The notes: generated by a model not told the origin, from the sequence alone. 64,000 nucleotides of DNA from Solea solea (GCF_958295425.1 NC_081146.1:16788458-16852457); one strand, 5' to 3'; shown: positions 1 to 13,490, counted from the first letter of the stretch. Numbers and translations are program-made.

Positions 1-501
1 TTGTACTTGATATTTACAGAATAAATCCACAGATTACAGAATTCAAGCCTGGTGAAAAACTGGAAACATCTGTCACTCGGGAGGGGGAAAAAAAAAAGAA
101 TTAAGTGACCTGAGCAAAGATGGAGGAACATAATGATGGAATATCCAGACAAAGGTAGGAGTGATGGCTGTCCAGCGATGCAGTGAGGAAACCTGTGTGA
201 GTGCAGGGGAACTCTTATTAATGGAGGTGTGAGGGTCTCTATCATCATAGTGAACTGTTGACCCCAACAAGGGGAAGGAAGTACTCAGCCAGCTGCACGC
301 CATTTTTCATCTCCCTGATAGACCTCACTCCCTCAGAATGGGAACGAGAGGGAAAGAGGGGGTGTGTCCAATGGCAAGAAGAAGTTGGTCCTGTGAAGTG
401 TGGTGAAGTGTTAGATGGTGGCCTCCTAAGCCGTGACCCGTGTGATTTTAAAGAGCATCCAGCTCACCTCATTAATCAAAGGCTGATGCATATCACGGTG
501 A

Positions 502-525
502 CCCCCCCCCCCCCCCCACCCCCCC
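502..525. repeat. Poly-C tract
   Basis: 16 C, one A, then CC plus CCCCC. Low complexity. Confidence 0.9.
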
Positions 526-680
526 TGCACGACTTACATCACCCCAAACACAACCCCAGCCGGATCGTTGTTGCATTTGTCATTTTTCACAGGAGGATCA
601 TGGGGAAGATAAGGATCCTCCGGTTGCCACCACAGTTCAAGAGACCACATGTAGAGAGAAAGGTGTGTGTGTTGGATTCC

Positions 681-702
681 TGTGTGTGTGTGTGTGTGTG
701 TG
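681..702. repeat. (TG)n microsatellite
   Basis: About 11 TG units. Confidence 0.9.
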
Positions 703-1599
703 CACGTGTCCACATGCACGTCTGTATAAATAAAAGGGGTCGGGATCAATGTGCGTATACGTAAATGTGTTTTCTTTTTTACAACACTTTCAATATACAG
801 ATTTATGGCACATAATAATACCCAATGATGCGTTATATCAGCACACAATGAGGGGAAACACGCACACATCAAGCGTGGTAATAGGTCCTGGGAGTGCCGT
901 TGCAAATGTGTTATAGGCCGTATAAATTATATAACGGGAGATGCGTCAAATCGGATAAACCGTCTTAAGTGACATCACTTGGGCCTCTCGGCGTCAATCT
1001 CACAGCACAGGACATCACAATACCGAGAATAACATTTACAGTACAGTTGAGGTGAGTCAAATTGGTGAGAACAAAAATGTATGAAATAAATAAATAGTGC
1101 TTTTGGATGAGAGCATTTCATAAACAACAATACAGCATGTAGATTCATAATAAGAGCAGTACAAAAGAAAATATAGCTCACACAACCTGTTATCTTTAGG
1201 ATTATTTTCTTATCCGTCAACTTTAAGGGCTAAAGGAAGGATTTCTCTCTCAGTTGTGTCGCTAAAGACCTTTGACCCCTTGGTTAGATTCAGCTCCATG
1301 AATGAGCCTGACATGTTTGTAATTTTGTTTTCAGCACGACATCCTTTGACCACATGGTTGTCCTTTGCATGTATACTTCATCACATGCAGTATAAGTTAG
1401 CTACGTAAAGTAACTGTCAGTAATTTTACATTTGTGAATGTCATTTTTTTTATGTAAAAACTCTGTTGTGATTTACCCACCGTGTTCCAATGAAACTAGC
1501 AGACCTAATAATAGAACTCACGTGCAAATTGAACTTCAGGATTAATGTGTTTTTGGCATGAGATTTCTTCTCCTTCAGGGCATCTGACTTTCCTCTTCC

Positions 1600-1915
1600 C
1601 CCTGAAATGAACAATAGAGGCAGTTGTGGATTTTATAGGAGAAGGACTTTGCAAGCGTTTTCTCAGTGCATGCCGCAAACGTTGCTTCAGTTAATCCGGA
1701 AATGACAAATTGCTAAATCTCCCGCGCAACACAATTTCTCGCCGTCGTATTTTTCTGATCGCGCATTAGTGTTACTCCTTTAAAAAGCCACTTACTTCAA
1801 ATAAGATCTCCGCGTGATTCATATTCGAGTGAAATATGTTTGTAAATGAATGAACATGCGATGTATCAAGCCTCGCTTCAATCAGTGGGATTGCTCTGGC
1901 TTGCTCTGTTTGGTT
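1600..1915. promoter_or_regulatory. Candidate conserved non-coding element
   Basis: Repeat-free block with balanced composition and many short factor-like words (CCGGAAATGAC, TTTAAAAAG, AATCAGTGGGATT). Judged by eye only; conservation is not shown. Confidence 0.2.
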
Positions 1916-2042
1916 AAGAGTAAGGAGAAGAGAGTGAGAGAGAGAGAGAGGGAGGGAGAGGAAAAATGAGCCTGCCAGTGGTTAATTGAGCATACAGATT
2001 CCTAATGTGTCAGGCGGTGGCCTCGCAGATGAGGGATGACAC

Positions 2043-2066
2043 TTTTTTTTTTTTTTTTTTTTTTTT
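2043..2066. repeat. Poly-T tract (24 nt)
   Basis: Uninterrupted T run. No SINE or retrogene body was recognised beside it. Confidence 0.9.
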
Positions 2067-2627
2067 AAACAACGCATCTTCCTTTGTTTCCTCTTTAAGG
2101 CCAATGAAGTCGGCCTTCCAGTCGCCACCTGGGCCGGACGCTCAGACACCCGAGAGACTCTCACATCCCCATTCACAAACTCAAACAGAGAGTTATCATC
2201 TTCATGGCCACCCTCAGACAGCCAAAAGACAAATACACACACACACACACTCTTAAATGCAGGCACACTCATATCTAACACATCACTGTACGCACACACA
2301 CAAACACAAATTGTGCCATTAGTGTGACGTTTGTGATAAACTCACACTCTGAGCTGATGTTTACAGCATATTCATTACCAAAGCCGCAGACCTGTTTATT
2401 TTTACTGTCTCAAAACAGCAAGCATCCATTATATGAAGATTTTTTTTATTTTTTTTTTTTTGGGTCTCACTTGTCTTTTTTCTTTTTTTCCTACATGCCT
2501 TTAGGTCACCCACTAATGAGCTGAACACCGAAGAAACGTGGAAGCGATTAGACAAAGCTTGGCTGTTTGAACAACAGGGTGATGATATTGTACCTTATGA
2601 TTATGTTTATTTATATCAACAGAAACA

Positions 2628-2655
2628 GGAGGAGGAGGAGGAGGAGGAGGAGGTA
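2628..2655. repeat. (GGA)n microsatellite
   Basis: About 9 GGA units. Confidence 0.85.
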
Positions 2656-4026
2656 GAGGAGTGGCGAAGTCTCGCTGAGGTTCACACCGCCGTCTAGCCG
2701 GGACAATTTCACATGGGTTTACCTGTGTGCGAGAAACGAGTGAATGATCACTGCTGTTGTTGGCAGCCTCACACTCCCTCTCCCTATATCCTTGTTCTGC
2801 TTTAGCAAGGTGGTTGTGAACCTCCTTCAGTGCTGCTGTCTCTTTTGCTGTAGCTACTCAGGCCAAGTAGCTGTGGTCACCCAAACATGTTCAAGGTGCT
2901 CCATGACCATATGTTTGCTCACTGGGGAGCGGAGCAGGGAAGGGCTGGACTCCATGACCTTCACCCAGGTTGAGCAATGAATACTCCAGGCTCTGCTCGC
3001 TTGGGTTCATGCCAGGTGAAAACAGTTTGCGAGCATCCCAAACATGAAACAGGGCTTCGTGCAGCTTTTAACTGCTGTAGGTGGAAAACTGGGTTGTGAA
3101 GGTGGGGAATTGTCAGCTTAGTGGAGAAGTTTACATGTGATTTGCTCCTGTGGTGGAAGTTTGTTCACACCAACGTTAAAAGTGAGGCAAATATTTTGAA
3201 ACAGATCACCGTTCATTAGAGTCTAGGAAGTTTGAATAACGTGGTCTCCAGGTACTGCTGTAAAGCGATATGCTCATGCAGGCATTGGATTGTTGTTGCT
3301 GTTAAAGTTGGGGATCAAATAAAGTTAGGTGATTTCTGACGGTCTGACTTTCACTACCTGTTTTCCAGCTGTCATACACATGTCACGCGTGACACGTGTT
3401 TAATTCATAATCCAAATTCCATTTTTTTCAACTGTTTCATTTCACACGATTACAATTCCTGTTTTACAAATATTCTGTGCCACAAATAGTCACGAAAGTT
3501 CCCTGTTTTTGTTCTGCTGGCGTGGATTTACAAGCACTCACTACCTTAATTATAATAAACGAGAGTATGATTCGGTTTTGGTTTTAGCTCTTTCTTTCTC
3601 TCTTTTGTTCAAAGTTCATATGTTCAATATTCACTGTTTAGTCACTGCATTTCCATTAAGCCATAATTTAAAATGTCATATGTTTGGTTACAGCCTGTTT
3701 TACCACATATTAAACCTGTGTTGACGATTTAAAAATGTCGGCATACAGCCGAGTCGACGTGGGTGCTTCACGGGGAGGGAAAGGGCTGAAGGAAAATGCC
3801 ATTACTCTCCAGATAATTTAAACATGTGCTGGCATTTATCTTGGTGGTCCATGTCCGAACACTAATGACAAACTGTTGTTATTAGTGGACTGAATCAAAG
3901 CCAAAGGCATGCCCACCCAAAACTTTAATCTGCTAATGTTCCCCACACTCTAATGTGGTATTACCAAAAAAAAAAAAGGAGAACATACAATATTTGATAG
4001 ACAGTAGGTCTAATGTTTTTATAGAT

Positions 4027-4054
<28 letters not shown>
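4027..4054. repeat. (TC)n microsatellite
   Basis: About 14 TC units. Confidence 0.9.
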
Positions 4055-4058
<4 letters not shown>

Positions 4059-4163
4059 CATGTCACTCACTCAGCATCAAACTTTATTTTCGTGGGAAGA
4101 TTAAATATTTCTGCTTGAGAACACCCTTTAAACTATGAAATGACTGCTGTCACTGACACACAG

Positions 4164-4302
4164 CCCCCCCCCCCCCCCCACAACATGCACACACACACAC
4201 GCACGCACACACACACACGCCACGCTTCCTTGATTTTGGATGGATAGATGGTTCGGGGGGAGGAGGTTGTGTGTGTGTGTGTGAGGGGGGTGGGGGGGGG
4301 GT
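4164..4302. repeat. Compound poly-C / (CA)n / (GT)n / poly-G repeat
   Basis: Poly-C at 4164-4179, CA and GCAC units at 4186-4219, then GT units and G runs after 4255. It continues discontinuously to a GT run and a G run near 4410-4460. Confidence 0.85.
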
Positions 4303-4710
4303 TGAAATATATAATCTCCTGAAAAGAATGAGGCCCTCTGGGATTCTCTCAAAGTGGCCCCTCTCTGCACTGGGGCCAGGGAAGAGTGGGTGAGTGCTAG
4401 TGGTAGTGTGGTGTGTGTGTGTGTGTGGTGGGATGGGGCGGCGGCAGTGGGGGGGGGGGACTAAAACATGGCTAGTCCACACTGTAACCTGAGTCAGAAG
4501 GGGGCCAATCTGTCAAATAATTAGCTGTTGCCCAGCACAAAGGTTTTATTTGCAGGAATTTCATCGAGGCAGGATTGAATAATATGTCTGTGTATTGTGT
4601 GGGGTCATGGGAACATCATCTCTTACTGGTGGGCCATAAAAGACGGCTAAATGATAATGAGAAAAGGCTCCGGTAATTCAATTCCTCAAGCTTTGGTTTC
4701 CATCTTTTTC

Positions 4711-4756
4711 TCTCTCTCCCTCCCTCCCTCCCTCCCTCCCTCGCTCCCTCCCTCCT
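4711..4756. repeat. (TCCC)n microsatellite
   Basis: About 11 tetranucleotide units with one TCGC variant. Confidence 0.9.
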
Positions 4757-5479
4757 TGTCTCCCCTTTCCTCTCATTCTTTTCTGTCCTTTCTCTCTGCT
4801 CAGCTAATTGCAGAACTTCACGTTAATGCTGAAGTGCCTTTATTCAGTGTGGAGGAAACACGCTGTATGAAAACGAAAAAACATGTCTTATTTTTCACAC
4901 TTGTTGGTGGGTAAGTTTGATGTGAAATTCATGATGGAACAGTTGCTGTGGGACTGAGGTTCTACAGGAAGTAAAAGTTAGTTAAAGTAATGAAAACTAT
5001 TAAATGAACTTCACTGATCTTGCCAACTTAGCCCCCCCAGAGTTTAGTATACTTAACCGAGGACCCAATATATGGAATTGTCATTTGAATTTGTATACAC
5101 AGTAAAAAAAAAAAAAGCTCTTTATTTATTTATATTTCACAAACCAATATTTTCCATGTGGTCTTACTTCTTCAGCTGGTTCTTCTCTTATCAATGCTCT
5201 CTTATGAACAGAATATTAATGCTGATGTTTTATCCTCTCTTGTGATTTTTACGATGCTTTGAATAGATTATGAAACGTAACACGTTCCTGTTATATGCTC
5301 ACAGCTGGTTTTAAACTGATATACAAAAAAAAATGTTTCAATAAACAAACGATAACATAACATCAGAGTTTATTTTAGCGTCTCGAATGGGTTTGCTGGT
5401 GTATTGATTACTAAAACATAAATGAATAGATAATCAGCAGCATGTGCCTCCCACTCACAAACCCAGCGGCTCACTTGTC

Positions 5480-5740
5480 TTTTTGTACACTGACCCCTGA
5501 CCTCTAAGAGCAGCCAAGCAGGAAGTGGATAGTGTTAAAAGGCATTGATTGGTTTGTGGTCTATAGATGATTGTTTATATCATTCCATACTGGAGGTTTG
5601 ACCTCTGGTGACCCCTCTGTGGACCAATCTGCTGAGAGCCACGACCTGCGTCCATTTGCAACAGTGCTAATTAGCTTTGACGGGTCCCGGGTTTGCATCC
5701 GGGTTGTAAACCGAAGCCCTGCCGTGCCCTGATTGAAGAA
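5480..5740. promoter_or_regulatory. Candidate element with two nuclear-receptor-type direct repeats
   Basis: TGACCC-C-TGACCT at 5491-5503 is a DR1 on the minus strand; TGACCT-CTGG-TGACCC at 5599-5614 is a DR4. The block also has GTGCTAATTAGC and is free of simple repeats. Confidence 0.3.
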
Positions 5741-6851
5741 AGACGCGGTGCGGCTACTCCGCTCCGAATGTCAAACACATTAAACTTAATGTAGCAGCAA
5801 ATCTTACTCAATTATTTGTATGTTGTTGAGCTGTGTGCGCGCGCGTGTTTATGTGCATGTCTGGTGGCCTTAAATGGTTCATATGTCAGTGTATGTTCGG
5901 CTGTCTGAACACACTCAAGCACGCTGGTATTTACATGTAAGTGAAGGAGAGACACGGAGGGAACCAGAGAGTTCAACCGTTTGCATCGGCATGTCCATGT
6001 GGGGATGAGGTTACACATCCTGCAACACATTGCCAGGCGATGAGGAAACTCTCTTGTAAGTCAAATAATTGGATTATTGCATCCTGCAATCTCGCTAATT
6101 ATAAAGAAAGAACTTTACAATTTTCCAATTATTATTCTATGCCCATTCCGTTCGTCTCTAATAAAGAGGGGCACTGATGCAAAACAAAATGCTTAGGACT
6201 CCATTTACTGCCTGTGCCTTAGAGCTACCCAGAGATGAGGGATGTACACACCCTGCAAACACCCCCCCCCCCTCTGTACCCCGCATGAAACATCCGACTG
6301 TGGAACATAGACACTTACCAAAAGTGACACATCGGAGGCAAATTGTTGGGATGTATACACTTTGAAAATAAGGAAGTTATTGATCTAGTCTGAATGTAAA
6401 TCATGAGTCTAATGTGAAACATAAAAAGGACAGTACGGTGTAGTTTATGTATTTTATGATACGCCGTGTCCTCGGTTACCAGGAATCAAATCAGCGTGAG
6501 TCAATCACTCTCTGCCTTTGACAAATCATTGAATTGAATCTCCTGCCCGCGCAATGTCTTCCACTCTGTCCCTCCTCCTCTTCCTCCTCCTTCACCACAT
6601 GCACACACACACACACAGACACACACTCGTGCCTCTCAGTATCAGTCACACATACGTCTCGCCGCCCTGCCCGTCAGTCTGCTACCAAAGTCCCTGGATC
6701 ACAGTACATCTGACAGTATTTCATCTTGGATTTGAGGATAAGTGGGAGGATTTCAGTTCAAGCTCAGAGCTTAGCGTGAAAACGCTGCTCAGTGTGAAAA
6801 GCTAAAGGTTTACACGATGTGGGATCCCCTCACCCCAACCTTTGTTTTCCT

Positions 6852-6889
<38 letters not shown>

Positions 6890-6890
6890 T
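6852..6890. repeat. (TC)n(TG)n compound microsatellite
   Basis: TC units pass directly into TG units. Confidence 0.9.
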
Positions 6891-7228
6891 TCCTCTTCAT
6901 CTTCGCAGGGTTTTGTTGATTTAGCAGCGAGTGGCTGCCTGACACAACAACACTGGCTAACCCCTGAAGGAGCTAAGTAGTGCTAACCACCACTGCATGG
7001 TTATTCTATCACTGTACTCCGAGGAGAAAACCAAAAGGATGTATTTTAATTAAGCAAAGCTCATGGGCTTCAGTATTACTCCAATCACATGGAGGTGGAG
7101 ACGGTGAGATAAGGGGGCGGGAGAACAGGGATCTCATGTTGTAATGTGTGAAGTCAAACTTTTTGCTGCTGCATGTACATGTCAAACAGACTCTAATCAT
7201 GGGTGAAGGCTTGAAGTGAACCCTGACC

Positions 7229-7229
<1 letters not shown>

Positions 7230-7265
<36 letters not shown>
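7230..7265. repeat. (CA)n microsatellite
   Basis: About 18 CA units. Confidence 0.9.
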
Positions 7266-7272
<7 letters not shown>

Positions 7273-8681
7273 TGCATACATATCTGCAGCGGAGGTTAAC
7301 CCTGGAAATAAAGAAATAAAGGCATTACATGGAGAACCTGAGGAGAATCCTGAATGCCAGTTGCTGGTAGGAAAGATGGATTGCCTGAATTCTCCACCAA
7401 TCACCAAACAACACATTGGCTGCAGCATTGATTGATGAAGTATTTAAGTCGTCAATCTCACATCACCTGCTTTTCTTCTCTCTCTTTCGCCCCAATGGCC
7501 ACAGAAAAGCTATGCTGTGTCTGCAGATCGGATGAACCCTGACCGACACAGGTCTAAGACGATTTTGAGCTTTTGGGAGAGGAAAATGAGGCTGAATGTA
7601 GTCGTCAAAAAATTGCCAAAGTTTTGAACCGTATTCTTTTAATTATTCAAATGTTTTAAAGGTTCCAACCTGTATGTTACAGAAAAGCAGAGGTGATCAC
7701 CTTCTTTGGCGGACACACAGTTTGTGTCAAACACAGTTCTGGCACTTTATGACAATTTCACTGACACACACTCAAAAATTCTATTGGAAATATGTTTTAT
7801 ACTTTTTAAATATTAAAATTAAAATGCAAAATCTCTTATTCATCTACAACTTGAGTGTTTTTTTCTAAATAAAGCTCCAACGCTTAGGTATTAAACTATC
7901 CTTTTCAGATGGAAGTAATCTGCTTCCAAACGTGAAGCATATTTTCTCCTCTGCTGTTGTTTGATTAGAAGATAGATTAGAAGTAGAGGTGCTGGATAGC
8001 TGAGCTAGTTGAGTCAGCACCCCAGAAGCTGTGGCCTACTGTCCTTCCATCCTTTGCTGAGCACGTCAACCCACTCAACCCACTCTGTCTCACACAGACA
8101 ACAAGGTGAAACTGAAAGCCTTTTAAGTGTTTTTCATTCACAGCCAGTAGTACATTTACAACTGATAAGAGAAAACAAGAGGAGCCTGTGGGTAATGACG
8201 TCATTTCTGTATCATTATGTTTGTATCGTGATTGTCATTTTCATTTCATATATAAAAAACAGTCATGATCAGGGTCTCTGTTTCTGCTTAACTAAAACAG
8301 AGCAATTTTGTTTTAGAGTCTTTCAAACTCTACATTAGTGTATACATCGGGCATAAAACCTAGCAGATATGACGCATTTTTAAATGAAAAGGCCGTAGTG
8401 TGAATGTGGCCTTGTTCTCTGTGTGTTTCCATTATCAAAGCAAGTCATTTTTCACGGCCGCTCATCATGCGACCACCACCACCATCGCACCGCTCTGTAA
8501 TAGGCCTCTGTGTAAATAACTCAGCCCAATATTATTGATTACAAATCATGATTAACAATGATAATACCGATGAAAATGGAACATTAGCGTTCACCTCTGA
8601 CCTTATTTGCAGACCTCTTTGTACTCTGTGATGTATTCAATATCATAATCATGCTTGAGTACACTTCGTTTGGGAAGAAAA

Positions 8682-8703
8682 GGGGGGGAGGGGGGGGGGG
8701 GGG
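8682..8703. repeat. Poly-G tract
   Basis: G run broken by one A, followed by a (CA)n run at 8883-8909. Confidence 0.85.
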
Positions 8704-9094
8704 ATCAATGGGACTGTGCTCATAAGCAGAGAGAAAACATCACACCTGCAGATATTGTGTTGACAATGCATTGGAGAGCAAACACGGAGCCACTGTCTTC
8801 TAAGCCCATGCTGAAGAGGCCATTGATCCACCAGTTAACCTATTCTCCTGCATCAGTACAGCAAAGAAGCCTCAGAGAAAAGCACACACACACACACACA
8901 CACACGCACATAACCTGGCCATTGTTTCCCTCTACTAATATGATACCCCCTGAAGGTTCTCCACAGACCTCATTTCTAATCAATGCATGTGGTTGGTGGG
9001 ATCATCCTGTCTCTGCAAATTAATGACTTCACTTTTTTCTGTGGTTTCATTCCATCGATTTGTTTTATTAGCCCATTGATCTCTATGCACTAGA

Positions 9095-9139
9095 CCCCCC
9101 CCCCCCCCCACACACACACACACACACACACATACACAC
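9095..9139. repeat. Poly-C and (CA)n
   Basis: 15 C followed by about 15 CA units with one TACA interruption. Confidence 0.9.
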
Positions 9140-10474
9140 ACCCTACCTCACCAGGCCCAAACATGTGATTCCTCTTTGCTGATCAATGTGAATGCTGATG
9201 GCATCAATTCACCCCCAAAAAAAGCTCCCTCCATCACCTGATGATGAAAAAATAAATAAGAACAAATCTAAATGTATGTACAGTACATATAGGCAAGACT
9301 AATTCTGGTTATTAAGTATTGTGATGTTGATTTGTGTTGTTTGTTAATTAGCTTTTTCCAACAAAACTGGGCAACAGTTGTTCATAATAATAATAATAAT
9401 ATTGTTTTATTCAATGAAAGAAAACTTGAACAATGCATGTTAATGTATTGCATTATTGCATATTATTGCAAATATAGAATTTCTTGAACAGGAGTTTGTC
9501 ATTTTGTCATTCTGGATTCAATTTAATTTAGATTTTTTATCTAATATTTATAATTTTTATGATAATTAGCCATTTGGCTATGTCCCCCAGCCCTACGTAG
9601 CCCTGTATTTCCATTTTCCTTAGACAAAATATCCATTTGCTTATAAAAAGAAAAGCTTAAACCTCAAAGACATAATGCACAATATCCAAGTTACTCGATT
9701 TCATAAGACTGCCATGGTCTAAATCACTTTGACATTCATCTGGTCAGTGTTCAGCGGTCTTATTAACAGCCATATCTAACTCTATCCTCCATAATTCTCT
9801 CTGAGATCGGGAAAACAAAGGGATAGGAAGTGCTTTCACTCCGACAAGTCAGACTTCACTTCACAGGAGGAATTACAGCTTTTCATTTTCTGTCACTGGA
9901 GCGTTTTAGTGAGGTGCCCCACGAGCATAACGATGTTCTCTCTCTCTTGTTTTATGACTTGAGCCACGCACAGAGAGAGTTGATTCACAATAATTACATA
10001 TGAAACCATGGATGCCAGTGTGCATATCTTCAAGTTTTGAAATACACTCACTGTGAGACAGCTGCATAAGTACGCACATTACATATCCCCACTGCTGAAA
10101 GAAATATTTATTATATTTATAAGAGCCCTATATGCACCAGCCGGAGACTCAAGTGAAACAATAACACGCAGTTCTCCCTCACGGAAAAATGACAATTCAA
10201 ACGTGAGGTATAGTTCCAGTGAGCCTTGTGTCCATCAATGCTTCTGTCTGGATACGTCAGGAAGAAAAAATACTTTGCACCATCCTCTCACAGCCTCTGC
10301 CATGTTATTTCTGTCTTTCCTGGCCCATTAAATAGTGACACATAGTCATCTTTGTTTGAGGTTACACTAAAGGCTGTAAAAAGTCTGGCTCCACCCTTCT
10401 TCCTCTTTCTACAGCAAGTCTAGGTATTTGTCACATTGCAGCAAGTGTGTGTGTGTGTGTGTATACATATGGGG

Positions 10475-10514
10475 GTAAGTGAATGGTACATGCATATATG
10501 TACCATTCACTTAC
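10475..10514. repeat. Perfect 17-bp inverted repeat with 6-bp loop
   Basis: GTAAGTGAATGGTACAT (10475-10491), loop GCATAT, then its exact reverse complement at 10498-10514. It sits just after a GT run and TATACATATG. It could extrude as a cruciform or form an RNA hairpin. No transposon boundary seen. Confidence 0.9.
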
Positions 10515-11349
10515 TTATTCTCTGCAGGATGATGCTTTTTCATTGGTGAGATTGTATCTTGAGAATGTCCATGTGCAAAGATGAGAAACGGTCTGCCACG
10601 CAGCCCGCTCCCCGAACACAAACTGTATGTTTATCCAGCTTGTGGGAATTCCTGTTCCTCAGGAATATATCTGGAGTCATCCTGATTGGAGAAAAAATGC
10701 TGTCCCACCCCGCTCTGCTGGGCTCTTTCAGGGAAATCACATCCCACACAGACAGATGAGTCACCGTCCCTCCACTAAGACATTACACCACTGACATGGC
10801 AGCAGGAGGGACGACTAGTTATAAATAACAGTGAGGTAAACCCCTCTCAAAACTGTGCACATGCAAAGGTGTAAAAAAAAAACATTTGGATTTACAGCCG
10901 GTCTTGACACACAGGCTTACAATTTGAAATGTTTTCATTTAAAAAGACACTCCAATAACTTTACAATTAATGTAGTTCTATACTAAGCAAGTATAAACAG
11001 GCACTATCTGACAAACAAATACACAAAAACAGCAGGATAGTCAGGGTCATCTCTGTCTGAGACTAAGTAAGGAACTCAAATCTAACAATAGTACAATTTA
11101 AGAATTGTACCACATTTCTGAAAGACTCATTTGTGACGCATGTTTTGATTTAAACTCAAATCTCTACGTTGTGTAATGTCCTGCCCCTCTAGCTCTTTAA
11201 TTGTTTTATTGTTCCTGTAACTTTTATTAGGTGCTGTCTCATTTCTTTTCTTGCTGAACATATTATCTTACAGTCAGACAAAAGAAAAGATGCAGTGCTG
11301 AAACTAAATTAATATTGCCTAAATAATACACAGCAAACCTATGTCAGTA

Positions 11350-11460
11350 TAATATAATATAACATAACATAACATAATATAATATAATATAATATAATAT
11401 AATATAATATAATATAATATAATAAAATACAATATAATATAATATAATAATAATAATAAG
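11350..11460. repeat. (ATAAT)n pentanucleotide array
   Basis: About 110 bp of TATAA/ATAAC units with a few substitutions, ending in AAT trinucleotides. An almost pure AT array. Confidence 0.9.
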
Positions 11461-12164
11461 GTTAATAATAGTCAACGGTGATATAAGAAGCTGCCAATAT
11501 GACCAAAAATCAAGAATATGTACATGCACTTTCAAAAATATTCACACAGATTTCACAATTACGACCTCTAACTTCCATCATCTTGATGCTATTATCTGTA
11601 ATTTGTACCTGGGATATAGGTCATAAAGATTTATCTGGGCAATTAAACATGGTACACTATTCAGCACATAAAGAGGTAGGTAACATCAGTTTAGGTGGGT
11701 TAAGCCACCGGTACATCCTTACATCTTTCTCCTGTCTTTGCATAAATCCTTTCAGGGCTTCTGGCAGCAGTTTCCTGCTCTTTCATCTGGCTCCCTTGTG
11801 GTAGGACTATTAGCCCAGCCTGTATACCTGCAAGTGTTTGGGAGGCAGCTGGCTCTGGATGCTCAGTGCCTGCATGGGCCCAGGGGCTGCTGGGACCTGG
11901 GAATGCTGGCACCAAATACCAGTGGGTAATTAGACCTTCATTCAAGAGCGAATGTGGCAAGCATTAGACACAAGGCTCTTTCCGGTTCAATTCATATCTC
12001 CATCCTGCCTTCCTTCTCCTCTCCTCCTAACAACTGCGCTTCATCCTCACTTTTTTTTTTTCATGTTTCGGACAATTCTAATCTTATCAGACTACTGTAG
12101 GAATGTATGAATCTGAATATGAATCTTTGAGGGACAGTGAAAAGTGTTTCTCTAGTTCCTTGCT

Positions 12165-12252
12165 CAGTGTTTCTGGTGGAACCACAGGCTGGGCCACTAT
12201 GAAGTTGGCTATGGGCCGCATGTGGCCCACGGGCCGCCATTTGCCTAGGCGG
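12165..12252. mobile_element. Fragment of a hAT-like repeat end
   Basis: GGGCCGCATGTGGCCC followed by GGGCCGCCATTTGCCTAGG is wording frequent in fish hAT element termini (transposon-type GGCCCGCGGGCCGCC). No second end or target duplication was found, so this is likely a solo fragment. Confidence 0.4.
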
Positions 12253-13194
12253 GTTATACAGACTAAATGTGAAGATGCATAGTCTGGACCATTATTATTA
12301 TTATTAGCAGTGTGAGCATCAATGTATGTTGCACCAAACTGAAAACAGTTGAAACACTATGTGAAAAGTTAAGTTTTACAGTTCACTCACTTATAATGTT
12401 AATCATCACACAAATAAATATGCTTTTAAATCACATTTTGCCACAGACGCAGACAATATCAAGCTAATGTATTTATGTGGCTCCACTTCTTGTTGTTGTG
12501 AGAAACATGACAGCAGTTGTTTCTCATGTGAGACGGAATCTATGAGAGGCCCCTTCTTGTTTTGTGGTGAAAGGTGACATAACCCATAATTCCACTCAAA
12601 CCACAATGTTCTTTTATCTGATGTGCCTTCGTCATCGTATGAGACCGGCTCACATAACACAAAGTGGTCACAAATGACAGCCTGAAATCGCTGTAAATAC
12701 ACAGAAGTACGGAAGTTCTTCACGGAGTTCCCTGGCCCTGCGTCCTGGTTATAGTGCCACACAAGATGATTTTGATTCTTAATACAAACGAGCCACAGTC
12801 CATTATCAGTGTGATTTTAAGGTTTCTCATGCAGTACACTGTGTATACATAGATTAGCATATATCATTTATTCATGTTACTTATCAATTTATGAGTCGTT
12901 TCTTTATGAAAAGTGCACTCTGTGGGTAAATCTGCGAAAAAAAAAATCTACTCGTCATAATGAGAAATAATTGTTTCCATCCTTATATCCTTGTGTCATG
13001 GGTAAGGGAGGGCGTGAATTGGCCGACGGACTGCTCTTTCACTGTGCAGCGAATTTAACTAAAAAGGATGGAAATGATGCTGCTTTTAGCGGTCAGGGGA
13101 AAACAGTGGGTTCAAATTAGCATAAACAGGAACACAAAAGGAACAGGGGAGAGGAATGAAACTGAAAATAGTGTTGTCAACAGGACCCCCCAGT

Positions 13195-13490
13195 GAGGAA
13201 TTTCAATTTCATATATCTAATTATCCCTGTCAGATAGAAACAAGTGCCAAAAAGCTGTCTTTGTTCTCTCTCTTTATCTCCCGCATCTCTCTCAATTAAT
13301 TTCGGCACACGAATATGACTAATTGTCTGGCTGCAACGTTGCAGCCACATAAATAATAATTGTGGCCCATGTTGGAAGGGGTAGGGGGTGTGTGGGTGAC
13401 TGGGGGGCGTTCATGCATCAGTTTATGAAATTTAAGCACAATGGATCGTGCATAATTCAGGTGATCGCGTTAGCAGGCCGATGCAACCTC
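13195..13490. promoter_or_regulatory. Candidate conserved non-coding element
   Basis: Homeodomain-like words (TCTAATTATCC, TCAATTAATTTCG, GACTAATTGTC), a GCAACGTTGC palindrome and ATGCAT/TGCATAAT words in a block without repeats. Conservation not shown. Confidence 0.3.

Larger units (their letters stand above)
1..11349. other. Intergenic, no gene recognised
   Basis: AT-rich DNA full of microsatellites. All open frames are short, many reading through CA, GT, poly-C or poly-G runs, and none has a recognisable domain. Only the repeats and candidate elements listed separately stand out. Confidence 0.7.

Noticed and set aside
258..905. Overlapping open frames on both strands (168 and 123 codons)
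   Set aside because: They read through poly-C and TG runs and contain poly-Pro or Cys/Val dipeptide stretches; no domain and no splice support.
5675..5712. GGGTTTGCATCCGGG, similar to a tRNA T-arm/B box
   Set aside because: No A box, acceptor stem or cloverleaf could be built around it.
7977..8110. GGATAGCTGAGCTAGTTGAG, similar to a SINE A box
   Set aside because: No B box at the expected distance and no SINE body recognised.
11091..11110. GTACAATT-TAAG-AATTGTAC palindrome
   Set aside because: 8-bp AT-rich arms are expected by chance in a 64-kb AT-rich window.
12406..12762. 118-codon minus-strand frame
   Set aside because: Not repeat-driven but has no recognisable motif, and no neighbouring exons or signals were found.
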